Below, in pieces: positions 35,123-44,196 of a stretch of DNA of 64,000 nucleotides. The stretch comes from RGIG3002 sp045546775 (GTDB lineage: Bacteria; Bacillota; Clostridia; Lachnospirales; Lachnospiraceae). Position 1 is the stretch's first letter. Every line of letters starts with the position of its first letter. The notes below the pieces were generated by a model. The model worked only from the letters and a program-made list of their open reading frames with translations. It had not been told where the DNA came from and made no database searches. A program made the position numbers and the translations under genes. Where the stretch lies: NCBI GenBank assembly GCA_045546775.1, contig JAZQDM010000063.1, positions 62,001 to 126,000 on the forward strand. Reading direction: 5' to 3'.

Positions 35123-35995
35123 TCAAAAAGGCAAATTTTCTCTTAAATACCACTCAAATGCCTTTACAATATAATCACAAGCACCAGCACCATATTTTGC
35201 ATCAATGACTTTGCTGATATAATTGTTAGAATATGTGTCAATGATGGTGTGACAATAATCGTTATGATTTTCGAATAATTCAGATGGGGTATTTCCGTGC
35301 GCAAAGGCGATGATTTCCCGAACGATTTGTTGTATTTCCGGGGAAGCTACTTCTTTTTCCTTGCAGGAAGCCAATTTGTAAAATAAATCATTTTGTGTTG
35401 TGGTTTCCGGAATCTGTTCTAATTTATCTTTCATGATTTCTTCAAAGTGTTGCAGATTATATTTCATGGCTTCGGTATAATTTTCGATGCTTCCGAATTG
35501 TTTAATGGCAAGTTTTGCTACTTCAGATTCATTCTCTTTCACTTTTTGAACAAACAAATCGAAGTTTTCTACGTTTCCCCAATGTTTTACAATATTATCA
35601 AGACTGCTTTCTTTGAAGTTTTCCAATGCCTCAATGTAAGCAGACAAGTCAAATTCCTTAAAACTCATACATTGTTCTCCTTTTTCTAAGCGGTTGAGAA
35701 GCTGTATAAGCCGGTCTGTTCGATTTCGCTTTAGAAGCAGCAGTTCCTTTTGTTTTTTGAAAGCAGCAATCCTGTCAAAATCAGGATTTTGAAGTATTTC
35801 ATGAATATCCTTTAAAGTAAAACCTAATTCTTTAAAAAACAAAATTTGCTGTAGCTTTTCTAAGGCTTTGTCATCGTATAAGCGATATCCGGATTGGGTG
35901 AATTCACTTGGTGTCAATAACCCGATTTCATCGTAGTATTGCAGTGTTCGGACACTTATACCGGATAATTGTGCGATTTGGCTTATTGTTTTCAT
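35123..35995 (-). CDS. MerR-family regulator with TipAS-like ligand domain
   Basis: A 290-residue regulator. The N-terminal MerR winged helix is MKTISQIAQLSGISVRTLQYYDEIGLL, followed by the long dimer helix. The C-terminal part resembles the TipAS antibiotic-binding domain (about residues 160-290, ending YIVKAFEWYLRENLPF). Such proteins sense drugs and activate their own or a pump's promoter. A possible operator lies at 36047-36059. The MATE pump is not adjacent, so the target is uncertain. Confidence 0.85.
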   Translation of the reverse strand: MKTISQIAQLSGISVRTLQYYDEIGLLTPSEFTQSGYRLYDDKALEKLQQILFFKELGFTLKDIHEILQNPDFDRIAAFKKQKELLLLKRNRTDRLIQLLNRLEKGEQCMSFKEFDLSAYIEALENFKESSLDNIVKHWGNVENFDLFVQKVKENESEVAKLAIKQFGSIENYTEAMKYNLQHFEEIMKDKLEQIPETTTQNDLFYKLASCKEKEVASPEIQQIVREIIAFAHGNTPSELFENHNDYCHTIIDTYSNNYISKVIDAKYGAGACDYIVKAFEWYLRENLPF

Positions 35996-36046
35996 ATTTA
36001 TCAGCTCCTTTTAACAGTAGAGAAACAAAATAGAAATTGCCGGCAA

Positions 36047-36059
36047 ACATCTAAGATGT
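36047..36059. promoter_or_regulatory. palindrome upstream of the MerR gene
   Basis: ACATC-TAA-GATGT is a perfect inverted repeat 50 bases before the MerR start codon, a usual place for autoregulation by this family. Confidence 0.4.
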
Positions 36060-36140
36060 CTCTATGAGAATAGAATACAGTATCACGTTACGTTGTAGTC
36101 AACAATTTTTTTTACGTGTCCGCACACCCTGCTCCTCCCA

Positions 36141-36169
36141 TTGCACAATCCCCCATTTTATGCTATTCT
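36141..36169 (+). promoter_or_regulatory. promoter of the moxR/Bat operon
   Basis: TTGCAC at 36141 and TATTCT at 36164 are separated by 17 bases, 39 bases before the start codon. Confidence 0.55.
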
Positions 36170-36208
36170 TTAACATGGTTGAGTGTATATTTATGAAGGA
36201 GGTTTATC

Positions 36209-37198
36209 ATGGGAGAACAGCAAATAATCAGCCAAGAAGAAATTGCAAGAAGTCAGGAGATTCTGCAAAAAATCAGGGGACACTACTACAAAAAAATGGT
36301 AGGGCAGAACAGACTTGGAAATGCACTTTTGGCAACGATGATGTGCAATGCGCATATCTTGTTGGAGTCTGTGCCGGGACTCGCAAAAACAACGGCAGCA
36401 AAAACAATTACAGAGGCAGTGAATGGTACATTTTCCAGAATTCAGTGTACGCCGGACTTGCTTCCGAGTGACATTATCGGTACGCAGATTTTGAATTATA
36501 CGACCAACACTTTTGAGACAAAGCTTGGACCGGTCTATGCCAACTTTGTGCTGCTGGATGAAATTAACCGCTCCAGCGCCAAAACGCAGAGTGCCATGCT
36601 GGAAGTCATGCAGGAACAGCAGACTACGATTGCCGGACAGGTTTATGAAATGCCGGAAATTTTTACGGTAATTGCGACACAAAACCCGATTGAACAGGAA
36701 GGAACATATTTGTTGTCGGAAGCGCAGTTGGACCGTTTTTTGTTGAAAGAAAAATTGACTTACCCGACGATGGAAGAAGAGTACGAGATTTTGAATCGTA
36801 TTGAAAACGACGCATTTGCGGCACAGGGCGCAGTTGTGGAGCTTTCCGACGTAGTCTTTTTGCAGAAGCTGGTAAAAAGAGTTTATATGGATGCGTCCAT
36901 CAAACAATACATTATTTCGATTATCAATGCGACAAGACATCCGGAGGCATTTGTGGGACCGGAGCTTGCGCAATATATTACATTAGGTGCAAGTACACGT
37001 GGCGGTATCGCTCTTATGGAAATTTCCAAAGCGGTTGCGCTTATGTCCGGCAGAAATTATGTTATTCCGGATGATGTGAAAGCGCTGATACATAGCGTAT
37101 TGCGTCATAGAATTGCACTCAATTATGCAGCAGTTGCAGATGGAATTACCGAAGAACAAATCATTGATGCCATTTTAGGAGCAGTGCGCACGCCATGA
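36209..37198 (+). CDS. MoxR-type AAA+ ATPase
   Basis: A 329-residue ATPase with the MoxR Walker A (ESVPGLAKTTAAK near residue 52), Walker B (FVLLDEINRSSAKTQSAMLEVM near residue 112) and sensor (VIATQNPIEQEGTYLLSEAQLDRF). Family members act as chaperone-like partners of VWA proteins encoded next to them, as here. An AAGGAGG site precedes the ATG. The stop overlaps the DUF58 start. First gene of a six-gene operon with overlapping or nearly touching ends. Confidence 0.93.
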   Translation: MGEQQIISQEEIARSQEILQKIRGHYYKKMVGQNRLGNALLATMMCNAHILLESVPGLAKTTAAKTITEAVNGTFSRIQCTPDLLPSDIIGTQILNYTTNTFETKLGPVYANFVLLDEINRSSAKTQSAMLEVMQEQQTTIAGQVYEMPEIFTVIATQNPIEQEGTYLLSEAQLDRFLLKEKLTYPTMEEEYEILNRIENDAFAAQGAVVELSDVVFLQKLVKRVYMDASIKQYIISIINATRHPEAFVGPELAQYITLGASTRGGIALMEISKAVALMSGRNYVIPDDVKALIHSVLRHRIALNYAAVADGITEEQIIDAILGAVRTP

Positions 37199-38067
37199 TG
37201 AGCTATATTGCAAAAATCAGAGCCAAAGTCAGTATTTTTGCCGCCAAAAAGACGAGCAATGTATTTGATGGTTCCTACCATTCCATCTACAAAGGAAACG
37301 GAATGAATTTTGAGGAACTGCGTGAGTACATTCCGGGCGACAATATACGCGACATTGACTGGAAAGCTTCGTCCCGAAGCGCCAAACTTCTCGTAAAACG
37401 TTATATTGCGGAGAAAAAGCATAATCTTATGCTTGTGTTGGATTCCGGCGAAAAGATGCATGCCCATACAAAAAGCATGCAGGAAAAAAAGGAAGTTGCC
37501 TTGAATGCAGGTGGCACGGTTGCTTATCTTGCGAGCAAAAACGGCGACAACGTAGGCGCCATTTTCAATCAAGACGGAATGGTACGTTTGTTTCCGCTAA
37601 AAGCCGGCATGAACAATCTGGAACAGATTCTTACGGAATATGACAAGGCGAAATACAAGAAGGAAGAGGGCGACTTGGAAAAATGCTTCCAGTACCTAAT
37701 TAAAAATATAAAGCGCAGGATGATTTTGGTTGTCGTTACCGATGCGGCAGGCATCAGAAGCATCAGTGACAATACGCTCAAAAAGCTGACATACCAGCAC
37801 GATGTGCTTTTTATAGATATCAGTGATGCGGATGTGACGGACGGAAGAGCATACGACATTGAGAAAGATGTGTATGTGCCGGAATTTATATCCCAAAACA
37901 AGAAATTAAATCAGTTGGAGAAAGAGACGAAGCAGCAGATTTTGGAAGAAAATGAAAGAAAGCTGATTCGTCATAAAGTCGTGACTGTAGAAATTGACAA
38001 CGAAGAACAAATTGTAGATAAAGTAATTGAATTGTTAGAAAGGCACAAATATGCAAACAACCGTTGA
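37195..38067 (+). CDS. DUF58 domain protein
   Basis: A 290-residue protein with the DUF58 signature (GMNFEELREYIPGDNIRDIDWKASSRSAKLLVKRY, about residues 35-68) and a C-terminal VWA-like fold (LMLVLDSGEKMHA). DUF58 proteins accompany MoxR in nearly all such operons. It overlaps moxR by 4 bases and the next gene by 17. No membrane helix is apparent. Confidence 0.9.
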   Translation: MMSYIAKIRAKVSIFAAKKTSNVFDGSYHSIYKGNGMNFEELREYIPGDNIRDIDWKASSRSAKLLVKRYIAEKKHNLMLVLDSGEKMHAHTKSMQEKKEVALNAGGTVAYLASKNGDNVGAIFNQDGMVRLFPLKAGMNNLEQILTEYDKAKYKKEEGDLEKCFQYLIKNIKRRMILVVVTDAAGIRSISDNTLKKLTYQHDVLFIDISDADVTDGRAYDIEKDVYVPEFISQNKKLNQLEKETKQQILEENERKLIRHKVVTVEIDNEEQIVDKVIELLERHKYANNR

Positions 38068-38509
38068 ATTACAGGATATGTTTTCTTATTTACCGATTGG
38101 CCCGATAGGGATACTGGTTTTGTGCGTGGCGGTTATTTTGTATGTACTTATCAAACACAAAAAGCCGAAAAAACCGCCGGTTGTAAAAACGATACAAAAG
38201 GAAAGTATTGCCGTAATCAAGCAAAAATACGCGCAGATGCTACTGCAGCTTGAATATGCTTATCAGGAAAAACAAATTTCTGAGAGAGCGGCATACCAGG
38301 AGCTGAGCAAAGTGGTGCGCCATTTTGTGTATGATGCAACAGGCATACGCGTGCAAAACTATACATTGGATGAAATCAGACAGGTTAATATGCCCAATTT
38401 GTATTATTTGATTGCGGAGTGTTATGTGCCGGAGTTTGCCACAGAAAATGAGGCGGATTTCGTCCAGACGATTGGAAAAGCCAGAAAGGTAATGGAACAA
38501 TGGAATTAG
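38051..38509 (+). CDS. Bat-operon single-pass membrane protein
   Basis: A 152-residue protein with one helix at about residues 15-33 and a basic stretch (KHKKPKKPP), then a helical cytoplasmic domain. It occupies the slot of DUF4381-like proteins in moxR operons. Overlaps both neighbours, so it is translationally coupled. No catalytic motif is visible. Confidence 0.75.
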   Translation: MQTTVELQDMFSYLPIGPIGILVLCVAVILYVLIKHKKPKKPPVVKTIQKESIAVIKQKYAQMLLQLEYAYQEKQISERAAYQELSKVVRHFVYDATGIRVQNYTLDEIRQVNMPNLYYLIAECYVPEFATENEADFVQTIGKARKVMEQWN

Positions 38510-39507
38510 TATTTCCTTGGGTGATTTTTGTAGCTATTCCGGTTGTCATCTTTTTGCCGCTGTTGCGTTTTAAGAAAAAAGACGATTACAAGCGTGGCAA
38601 AAAAGTTGCCAATGTGAATTTTGTGGAGGAGACTCCGTATTACAAAAAATTGCTCAAACAATATAAAGTTTACAGTTCGGTGGCGCTTGCAAGCCTGTTA
38701 GCGGCCATCGCTGTTTGTTTTGCCATGTTGGCAAGGCCGGCGGAAGTGGAGACCGTGCATTATGATATTCACAACAGGGATATCTTTTTATGTATGGATG
38801 TATCCAATTCCGTAGACAAATTGAATATGGAGATTTTGGATAAGCTGAGAAGCGTTATTGAGGAGCTTGACGGCGAGAGGTTCGGTATTACGATTTTTAA
38901 CGGACAGGCAGTGCTTCTTGTTCCGCTTACTTCTGACTATGATTATGTGCTTGATACGTTGGATAAACTGGAGGCATCTTTCAAAGAAAATATGGAGATG
39001 GAGTCGTATAATTACGATTATGACGATTTGGATTATTCTGCATATTATTACAAGCATGAAGGAACGCTTTCGGACTACGGTAGCTCATTTATCGGGGACG
39101 GTTTAGCATCCTGTCTTTACAATTTTCCGAATTTGGAAAGTAACGACGGACGCACAAAGCTTATTATTTTTACGACAGATAATGATTTAAACGGAGAACC
39201 ACTTGTAACGCTGGATGAGGCCACTGCGCTCTGTGCAAAGCATAATGTGCGGGTATTTGCAATGGCACCGGAAGAAGTGGTAGATATGCACAATTTTAAA
39301 AGTGCTGTGGAAAGTACCGGAGGAAAGTTTTATTTGGCTTCCGATGATGGCGCAGCGGAGCAGTTAGTAGCTGACATCGAAAAGACGGAGAAATCCGTGC
39401 TGACAAAAACAGAGACGTTTGTGACGGACAAACCCGAAGCACTCTTTGTTTTATTTGTTGTGCTTATAGGTATTTATTTTGTATGTAGCAGAAAGGTTAA
39501 GTTATGA
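38500..39507 (+). CDS. VWA-domain membrane protein (BatA-like)
   Basis: A 335-residue protein. Two helices lie near the N terminus (about 5-20 and 60-78), then a VWA domain with an intact MIDAS motif DVSNS near residue 99. A final helix sits at about 313-330. This is the BatA layout, in which the VWA domain is exposed and held by flanking helices. An unusual Tyr/Asp-rich loop (YNYDYDDLDYSAYYY, near 168) interrupts the domain. Overlaps the next gene by 4 bases. Confidence 0.87.
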   Translation: MELVFPWVIFVAIPVVIFLPLLRFKKKDDYKRGKKVANVNFVEETPYYKKLLKQYKVYSSVALASLLAAIAVCFAMLARPAEVETVHYDIHNRDIFLCMDVSNSVDKLNMEILDKLRSVIEELDGERFGITIFNGQAVLLVPLTSDYDYVLDTLDKLEASFKENMEMESYNYDYDDLDYSAYYYKHEGTLSDYGSSFIGDGLASCLYNFPNLESNDGRTKLIIFTTDNDLNGEPLVTLDEATALCAKHNVRVFAMAPEEVVDMHNFKSAVESTGGKFYLASDDGAAEQLVADIEKTEKSVLTKTETFVTDKPEALFVLFVVLIGIYFVCSRKVKL

Positions 39508-40448
39508 TTATAAATCCGATTATCCCCGTTTGGTTGATGGGGATTGTGTGTGTCCTTCTTTTGATTTTAAAAAGAAAAGGCGCATTCAATTATGTAAGAC
39601 AGATTTTGATGGTTGTGCTTCTGTTTGTAGTAAACTTACGAATTATGATACCGGATGGAGAGCATACTGCGGTAAAAGCAAACGTGGATGTTTTGTTTGT
39701 GGTAGACAATACCATCAGTATGCTTGCGGAGGACTATGACGGTGACAACCGGAGAATGGATGCGGTCAAAAAAGATTGCGAATATATTATGCAAGAACTT
39801 TCCGGAGCGTCTTTTTCTGTTGTTTCGTTCAGTAACGATGTACAGCGGTTGACGCCTTATACGTCGGATGCAGATATTACAATGCAGGCGTTTGCATCGC
39901 TGAATGGACAGAAGGAGTTGTATGCAAGAGGTACGTCTATCAATGCGGCACTCTCTTATATGAAAGAGACACTGGATACGGAAAGGGATACGTATCAGGT
40001 TGTATTTTTTATTAGTGACGGTGAAATCACAAAAGAAGGAGAAACGCTTGAACTGTCCGAAGATATTGCGCAGTACATTGAGCATGGTGCAGTGCTTGGT
40101 TACGGAACAGAGGAAGGCGGACCGATGAAAGTGGCTCCTTATATGGGAGCGGAAGAAGAGTATCTGGAATATTATGATTATGACGAAGGATACGTAAAAG
40201 GCATTTCCAAAATTGACGAAGATAACTTGAAGGATATTGCGGAGTACATGGAAGTGGAATACGTCCATATGGAAAAGCAGTCTGCAATAAACGATGTGCT
40301 TTCGGATATTCAAAATGCCATGAAAGATGAGACAGTAGAGGCAACAACAGATCCGACGAAAGGGGCAACGGATATTTATTATTTCTTTTTGATTCCGTTT
40401 GTTGTGTTGTTAATATTTGATTTTGTTTATTACAAAAGGAAAGTGTAG
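39504..40448 (+). CDS. VWA-domain membrane protein (BatB-like)
   Basis: A 314-residue protein with the BatA/BatB layout: two N-terminal helices, a VWA domain and a C-terminal helix (YYFFLIPFVVLLIFDFVYY). The MIDAS reads DNTIS near residue 66, with Thr in place of the first Ser. Tandem VWA genes of this kind are known from the Bacteroides aerotolerance (Bat) operon. Its start overlaps the previous gene. Confidence 0.86.
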   Translation: MIINPIIPVWLMGIVCVLLLILKRKGAFNYVRQILMVVLLFVVNLRIMIPDGEHTAVKANVDVLFVVDNTISMLAEDYDGDNRRMDAVKKDCEYIMQELSGASFSVVSFSNDVQRLTPYTSDADITMQAFASLNGQKELYARGTSINAALSYMKETLDTERDTYQVVFFISDGEITKEGETLELSEDIAQYIEHGAVLGYGTEEGGPMKVAPYMGAEEEYLEYYDYDEGYVKGISKIDEDNLKDIAEYMEVEYVHMEKQSAINDVLSDIQNAMKDETVEATTDPTKGATDIYYFFLIPFVVLLIFDFVYYKRKV

Positions 40449-40465
40449 GGAGAGGACGAGAAAAG

Positions 40466-41158
40466 GTGAAAAAGAGATTAGTTGTAGGAATCGGTATTCT
40501 TTTGCTCATCGTCTGTACAAAATTATCATTTGATTTTATTTATAATGCAGTGGTGTTATATCAGTATGACCGGCAAAATTATAGTGTAACAGAGGAGCCG
40601 ATATTGTTTTTTAACTGTTATCAGCCCTACGTTGCACCTTATAATGAGGGAAATCTGCTGTATCAGCGTGGGGACTATGTAGAAGCAGTAGATGCGTATC
40701 GGGAGGCTCTTTTGGCAAATCCGCCAAAGAAAAAAGAATGCTCGATACGAATCAATATGGCGTTGGCCATGCTTGCTACATTAGATGAGTCATATGATAT
40801 GCCGGAAAATGTGGAGAATTCCATTATACTTCTGGAGAGTGCGAGAGATGTTTTGCTGGAAGATGATTGTGCCACAGAAGATGGGGACGGACACAGCGAA
40901 ACGGCAGAAACACTAAAACAAGAAATAGAAGACGAGATCGAGCGTCTGGAGCAGATGACGGAAAAAGAAGAGGATAAACCGGACGATGAGGATAAGCCGG
41001 ATGAGCCGGATACGCCGGAGGATGAAAAAGAACAGGAATTAAAAGAAGAGTTGCAGGAGAAGCAGGAAAACGCGTATAATGAAAGACAAGAAGGTCTCAC
41101 AGAGATGCAGGAACTGGAGATGAGTTTTGATTTCAGTTTTGACGGAGTAGTATGGTAA
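40466..41158 (+). CDS. TPR-type membrane protein (BatC-like)
   Basis: A 230-residue protein starting at GTG 40466. One N-terminal helix is followed by a TPR-like segment (GNLLYQRGDYVEAVDAYREALLANPPKKKE, about residues 53-83). A long acidic low-complexity region follows (EEDKPDDEDKPDEPDTPEDEKE), then a Glu/Gln coiled coil. BatC/BatE proteins also carry TPRs. It is the last Bat gene, 66 bases before MBOAT cassette 2. Confidence 0.78.
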   Translation: MKKRLVVGIGILLLIVCTKLSFDFIYNAVVLYQYDRQNYSVTEEPILFFNCYQPYVAPYNEGNLLYQRGDYVEAVDAYREALLANPPKKKECSIRINMALAMLATLDESYDMPENVENSIILLESARDVLLEDDCATEDGDGHSETAETLKQEIEDEIERLEQMTEKEEDKPDDEDKPDEPDTPEDEKEQELKEELQEKQENAYNERQEGLTEMQELEMSFDFSFDGVVW

Positions 41159-41224
41159 GCGTTCCTGATACTTGGAAAGGAGAGTATGACAGTATTTTAG
41201 TAAAAATACGACATACAGGATTTT

Positions 41225-42691
41225 ATGTTATTTAGTACACTTAGTTTTGCAGTATTTATGACAATCGTTTTTTTGGTGTATTGGTTGCTGCCGCATAAGT
41301 TTCGGTGGATTGTGTTGCTGTTGGCAAACACCTATTTTTATCTTTCTTTCGACATAAAATATTTGCTTGTTCTTGGCGTGACAATGACGGCATCCTATTT
41401 TGTGGCAATTGCTATGGAAAAAAGCAGCGAAGCGAAGAGGAAAAAGTGGATTTTGGCAGCGGGCGCGGGCGCTACATTACTTGTACTGTTTGTGTTTAAG
41501 TACTTGAATTTCGTGCTTTATACCGTGCAAAAAGTGCTGGAAAAATTTTCCATGCCGATGGAAGAGACAACGTTAAATCTGTTGGCACCGATAGGTATCT
41601 CGTTTTATACGTTTCAGATGGTTGGTTATCTGGTGGATGTTTACCGTGGCAAAACAAAAGCGGAGAAACATTTCGGGAAATATGCGATTTTTGTATCGTT
41701 TTTCCCGAATATATCATCCGGTCCGATTGAGCGTGCAGATCATTTTATTCCGCAGATTGATAAGGAAAAAACGTTTGATTACGGCAATGTAGTGTATGGT
41801 TCCAGACAGTTACTTTGGGGCTTGTTAAAAAAGGTGGCGTTTGCCGATTTTCTGGCAAGATACGTAGATTTGGTTTTTAATGATGTGTTGAGCTATACAG
41901 GCATGTGCTTTATACTCGTTATTTTATTGTATACATTCCAAATTTATTTTGATTTTTCCGGTTATTCGGATATGGCCATTGGTGTAGCAAGGATGCTCGG
42001 ATTTGAGCTTATGACCAATTTTAAGAGTCCGTATTTTGCTACGTCAATTCGGGATTTTTGGGGCAGATGGCACATTTCTTTGTCTACCTGGTTCAAAGAT
42101 TACGTGTATATTCCGCTTGGCGGCAACCGTGTTTCCAAGCTTCGTACCTATATCAATTTGATGATTACATTTTTGGTAAGCGGGTTGTGGCATGGTGCCA
42201 GCTGGACTTTTGTACTATGGGGCGGAATTCATGGTGCAGCGCAGGTTATGGAGCGTGTTTTAAAAGAAACATGGGCGAAAGTGTTTGGCAAGGTGGCCGG
42301 AGACAAGGACGGCAAGAAGGCGACAGGCATAGCCGGAAGTGTGGCAGCTACTATCGTTACGTTTTGTGTTGTCAGCTTTGCTTGGATGTTTTTCCGGGCA
42401 AACTCCATTTCGGAAGCGTTTTATATTGTGAAAAATATGTTTACCAATCTGTCACTTTCTTCTGCTCTTATGAAGATGACAATGAGTGGCGGGACGTTGC
42501 TTCTTATAGCGGCTATGATTGGCTGTGTGATGGTGTTTGATTTTATTAACCGCAAAAGAGACATGCTTTTGGTGTTTGGAAAAAGTCCGGTTGTTTTCCG
42601 CTGGATTGTGTATTTTGTGGCAGGTGTGATAGTGGTAGCTTCCTGTATGCATGGTGATACGACACAAGAGTTTATTTATTTCAATTTTTAG
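41225..42691 (+). CDS. MBOAT family O-acyltransferase, cassette 2
   Basis: A 488-residue polytopic acyltransferase. GRWHISLSTWFKDYVYIPLGGNRVSK and SGLWHGASWTFVLWGGIHGAAQ carry the two MBOAT histidines. The N terminus (MLFSTLSFAVFMTIVFLVYW) and the PNISSGPIERADHFIPQI loop are typical AlgI/DltB relatives and differ from cassettes 1 and 3. It follows the Bat operon on the same strand without an obvious terminator, so read-through is possible. Polymer substrate unknown. Confidence 0.92.
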   Translation: MLFSTLSFAVFMTIVFLVYWLLPHKFRWIVLLLANTYFYLSFDIKYLLVLGVTMTASYFVAIAMEKSSEAKRKKWILAAGAGATLLVLFVFKYLNFVLYTVQKVLEKFSMPMEETTLNLLAPIGISFYTFQMVGYLVDVYRGKTKAEKHFGKYAIFVSFFPNISSGPIERADHFIPQIDKEKTFDYGNVVYGSRQLLWGLLKKVAFADFLARYVDLVFNDVLSYTGMCFILVILLYTFQIYFDFSGYSDMAIGVARMLGFELMTNFKSPYFATSIRDFWGRWHISLSTWFKDYVYIPLGGNRVSKLRTYINLMITFLVSGLWHGASWTFVLWGGIHGAAQVMERVLKETWAKVFGKVAGDKDGKKATGIAGSVAATIVTFCVVSFAWMFFRANSISEAFYIVKNMFTNLSLSSALMKMTMSGGTLLLIAAMIGCVMVFDFINRKRDMLLVFGKSPVVFRWIVYFVAGVIVVASCMHGDTTQEFIYFNF

Positions 42692-42699
42692 AGGTGTGT

Positions 42700-43731
42700 A
42701 TGAAAAAATATTTGATAAAGTTAGCCGTGCTTGCCTTCTTTGTCATCGGGTGCATTGTGACGATTAGTGTTGTGATTGATCCGTACAACGTGTTTCATTA
42801 CGAGTATCCGGTTGACAATGGAATTGAAGCAAATAAGAACTTCATAAAAACAAAATATTTGTTGCATAATCAAGACAAATTTGACTCGCTTATTTTTGGT
42901 TCTTCCCGAGCCGGATTTATTAATACAGAAGAGCTTACGGATGGAAAATATTACAATCTTTGTTCTTCGGAAGCGGTTCCGGCGGAGCATTTGCATTTGT
43001 TGGAGACACTTATAGAAGGTGGATTTGTGCCTAAGAATGTGCTCATTATGGTGGATGATATCAGTTGCTTTGTAGACCCTGCGGCACATGAAAATATGCT
43101 TTACCGGGTGCCTTACCCGGACGGTGGCGTAATCGAACATATAAAGTTTTATGCGAAATATTGTGATTTGATTACCGTGTTGGAATCGTTGGAAGTTATG
43201 CGTGCCTATGAAGGCGGAGACCCTAACTTTACGAGCCGATTCCGTGAGAGTGGTTCGGAAGGATTGTCTTATGAGTCTAATTTTGACGGAACGAATGCAA
43301 CCGGTTTTTGGTGCGAATATTATTCTTTGCGTTTGGAGGAGACCATTGCGGATATTGAGGCAATCGTTGCCCTCTGTGAAGAGCATGATATTAATCTTCG
43401 TATCGTGACAAATCCATTGTATTGCAAGACATATGCATTGGGCGTGCAAAATGGATATATTGACTTTTTGGAAGCCCTTGCAGATGTGACGGAATACTAC
43501 AATTTCAGCGGTTTATCAGATATTACAATGAATGATAAGTGCTATTATGAAACGAGCCACTTTACGGCATGGACAACGAAAGTGATGATGAGTGTCGTGT
43601 ATGGCGGATGGGGAGATGAGCGTCTTCTGTCACAAGGATTTGGGGTTAAAGTTACCGCGGAAAACAAAGACATATTTATTCAATTTTTAAAAGAACAAGC
43701 AGCGCAGTATGGGCTTATGACCGGTGAATAA
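42700..43731 (+). CDS. SGNH-like extracytoplasmic partner, cassette 2
   Basis: A 343-residue protein with an N-terminal anchor (about 5-25) and an extracytoplasmic domain. GSSRAGFINTEEL near residue 66 supplies the nucleophile-type serine, and YYETSHFTAWT near residue 283 the late histidine. VIDPYNVFHYEYP after the anchor mirrors DPFFHYHEP in cassette 1. The ATG at 42700 has AGAGGTG before it and follows the MBOAT gene by 8 bases. It has diverged from the other two partners, so a different acceptor is likely. Confidence 0.78.
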   Translation: MKKYLIKLAVLAFFVIGCIVTISVVIDPYNVFHYEYPVDNGIEANKNFIKTKYLLHNQDKFDSLIFGSSRAGFINTEELTDGKYYNLCSSEAVPAEHLHLLETLIEGGFVPKNVLIMVDDISCFVDPAAHENMLYRVPYPDGGVIEHIKFYAKYCDLITVLESLEVMRAYEGGDPNFTSRFRESGSEGLSYESNFDGTNATGFWCEYYSLRLEETIADIEAIVALCEEHDINLRIVTNPLYCKTYALGVQNGYIDFLEALADVTEYYNFSGLSDITMNDKCYYETSHFTAWTTKVMMSVVYGGWGDERLLSQGFGVKVTAENKDIFIQFLKEQAAQYGLMTGE

Positions 43732-43750
43732 TAAAAACGGAGGTAACAGT

Positions 43751-43876
43751 ATGGCAGAAGTTACCTCAAATGCAAATGAAACATTGGAAAACTGCAACAT
43801 GAACTTGGAAAGTGTTGCAAAGGTTACAGAGATTATGGAACAGCTAAAGAAAGACGCGGATGAAATGATAAGCTAA
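43751..43876 (+). CDS. 41-aa helical protein
   Basis: ATG at 43751 with an excellent CGGAGGTAA site. The product (MAEVTSNANETLENC ... KKDADEMIS) has a heptad-like pattern similar to the signalling helix of chemoreceptors (ESVAKVTEIMEQLK). That resemblance is by eye only. It lies 19 bases after cassette 2 and may be its last gene. Too short for a family call. Confidence 0.5.
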   Translation: MAEVTSNANETLENCNMNLESVAKVTEIMEQLKKDADEMIS

Positions 43877-43918
43877 AGTCTTTTTTGAAATTATACTATA
43901 CTAAAGGAGGTGGATACC

Positions 43919-44125
43919 GTGAAGAAAAAAATTGCAAGAGTAGTAACTGTAATGAGCCTTAGTATCATGCTTGTTTTCGGCCTTACAGGTTGCGGAAAAG
44001 TACAGTGTGATTTCTGTATGGAAAATAAGAAATGCTCAAAAGTAGAGTTTTTGGGAGAAAAACTCAACATGTGCAAGGACTGCGAAGAAGATTTGAATGA
44101 TTTTGGGTCTTTATTTAGTGAGTAA
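43919..44125 (+). CDS. small lipoprotein with zinc-ribbon-like cysteines
   Basis: A 68-residue lipoprotein. The GTG start at 43919 follows AAAGGAGGTG. A signal peptide ends in the lipobox LTGC. The mature part has two CxxC pairs (CDFC and CKDC) and a further Cys in KKCSK, a treble-clef or zinc-ribbon spacing. Metal-binding cysteines outside the membrane are unusual in an anaerobe's small lipoproteins. A hairpin terminator follows. Function unknown. Confidence 0.7.
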   Translation: MKKKIARVVTVMSLSIMLVFGLTGCGKVQCDFCMENKKCSKVEFLGEKLNMCKDCEEDLNDFGSLFSE

Positions 44126-44140
44126 GTTGTAAAATAAAGC

Positions 44141-44164
44141 ATGCCGGTTCGAAAGGACCGGCAT
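44141..44164 (+). terminator. hairpin terminator
   Basis: ATGCCGGT and ACCGGCAT form a perfect 8-base-pair stem, followed by TGTTTG rather than a clean T run. Confidence 0.65.
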
Positions 44165-44196
44165 TGTTTGAAAAGAAACATTAGGGGGCAAAGAAT

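Noticed and set aside
36064..36471. 135-codon frame overlapping the moxR start
   Set aside because: It lies in another frame of moxR, has no site, and its composition is unlike a folded protein.
41225..43731. Cassette 2 as a dlt operon (DltB/DltD)
   Set aside because: DltB and the MBOAT look alike, but no dltA ligase or dltC carrier gene is adjacent, so D-alanylation is not supported.
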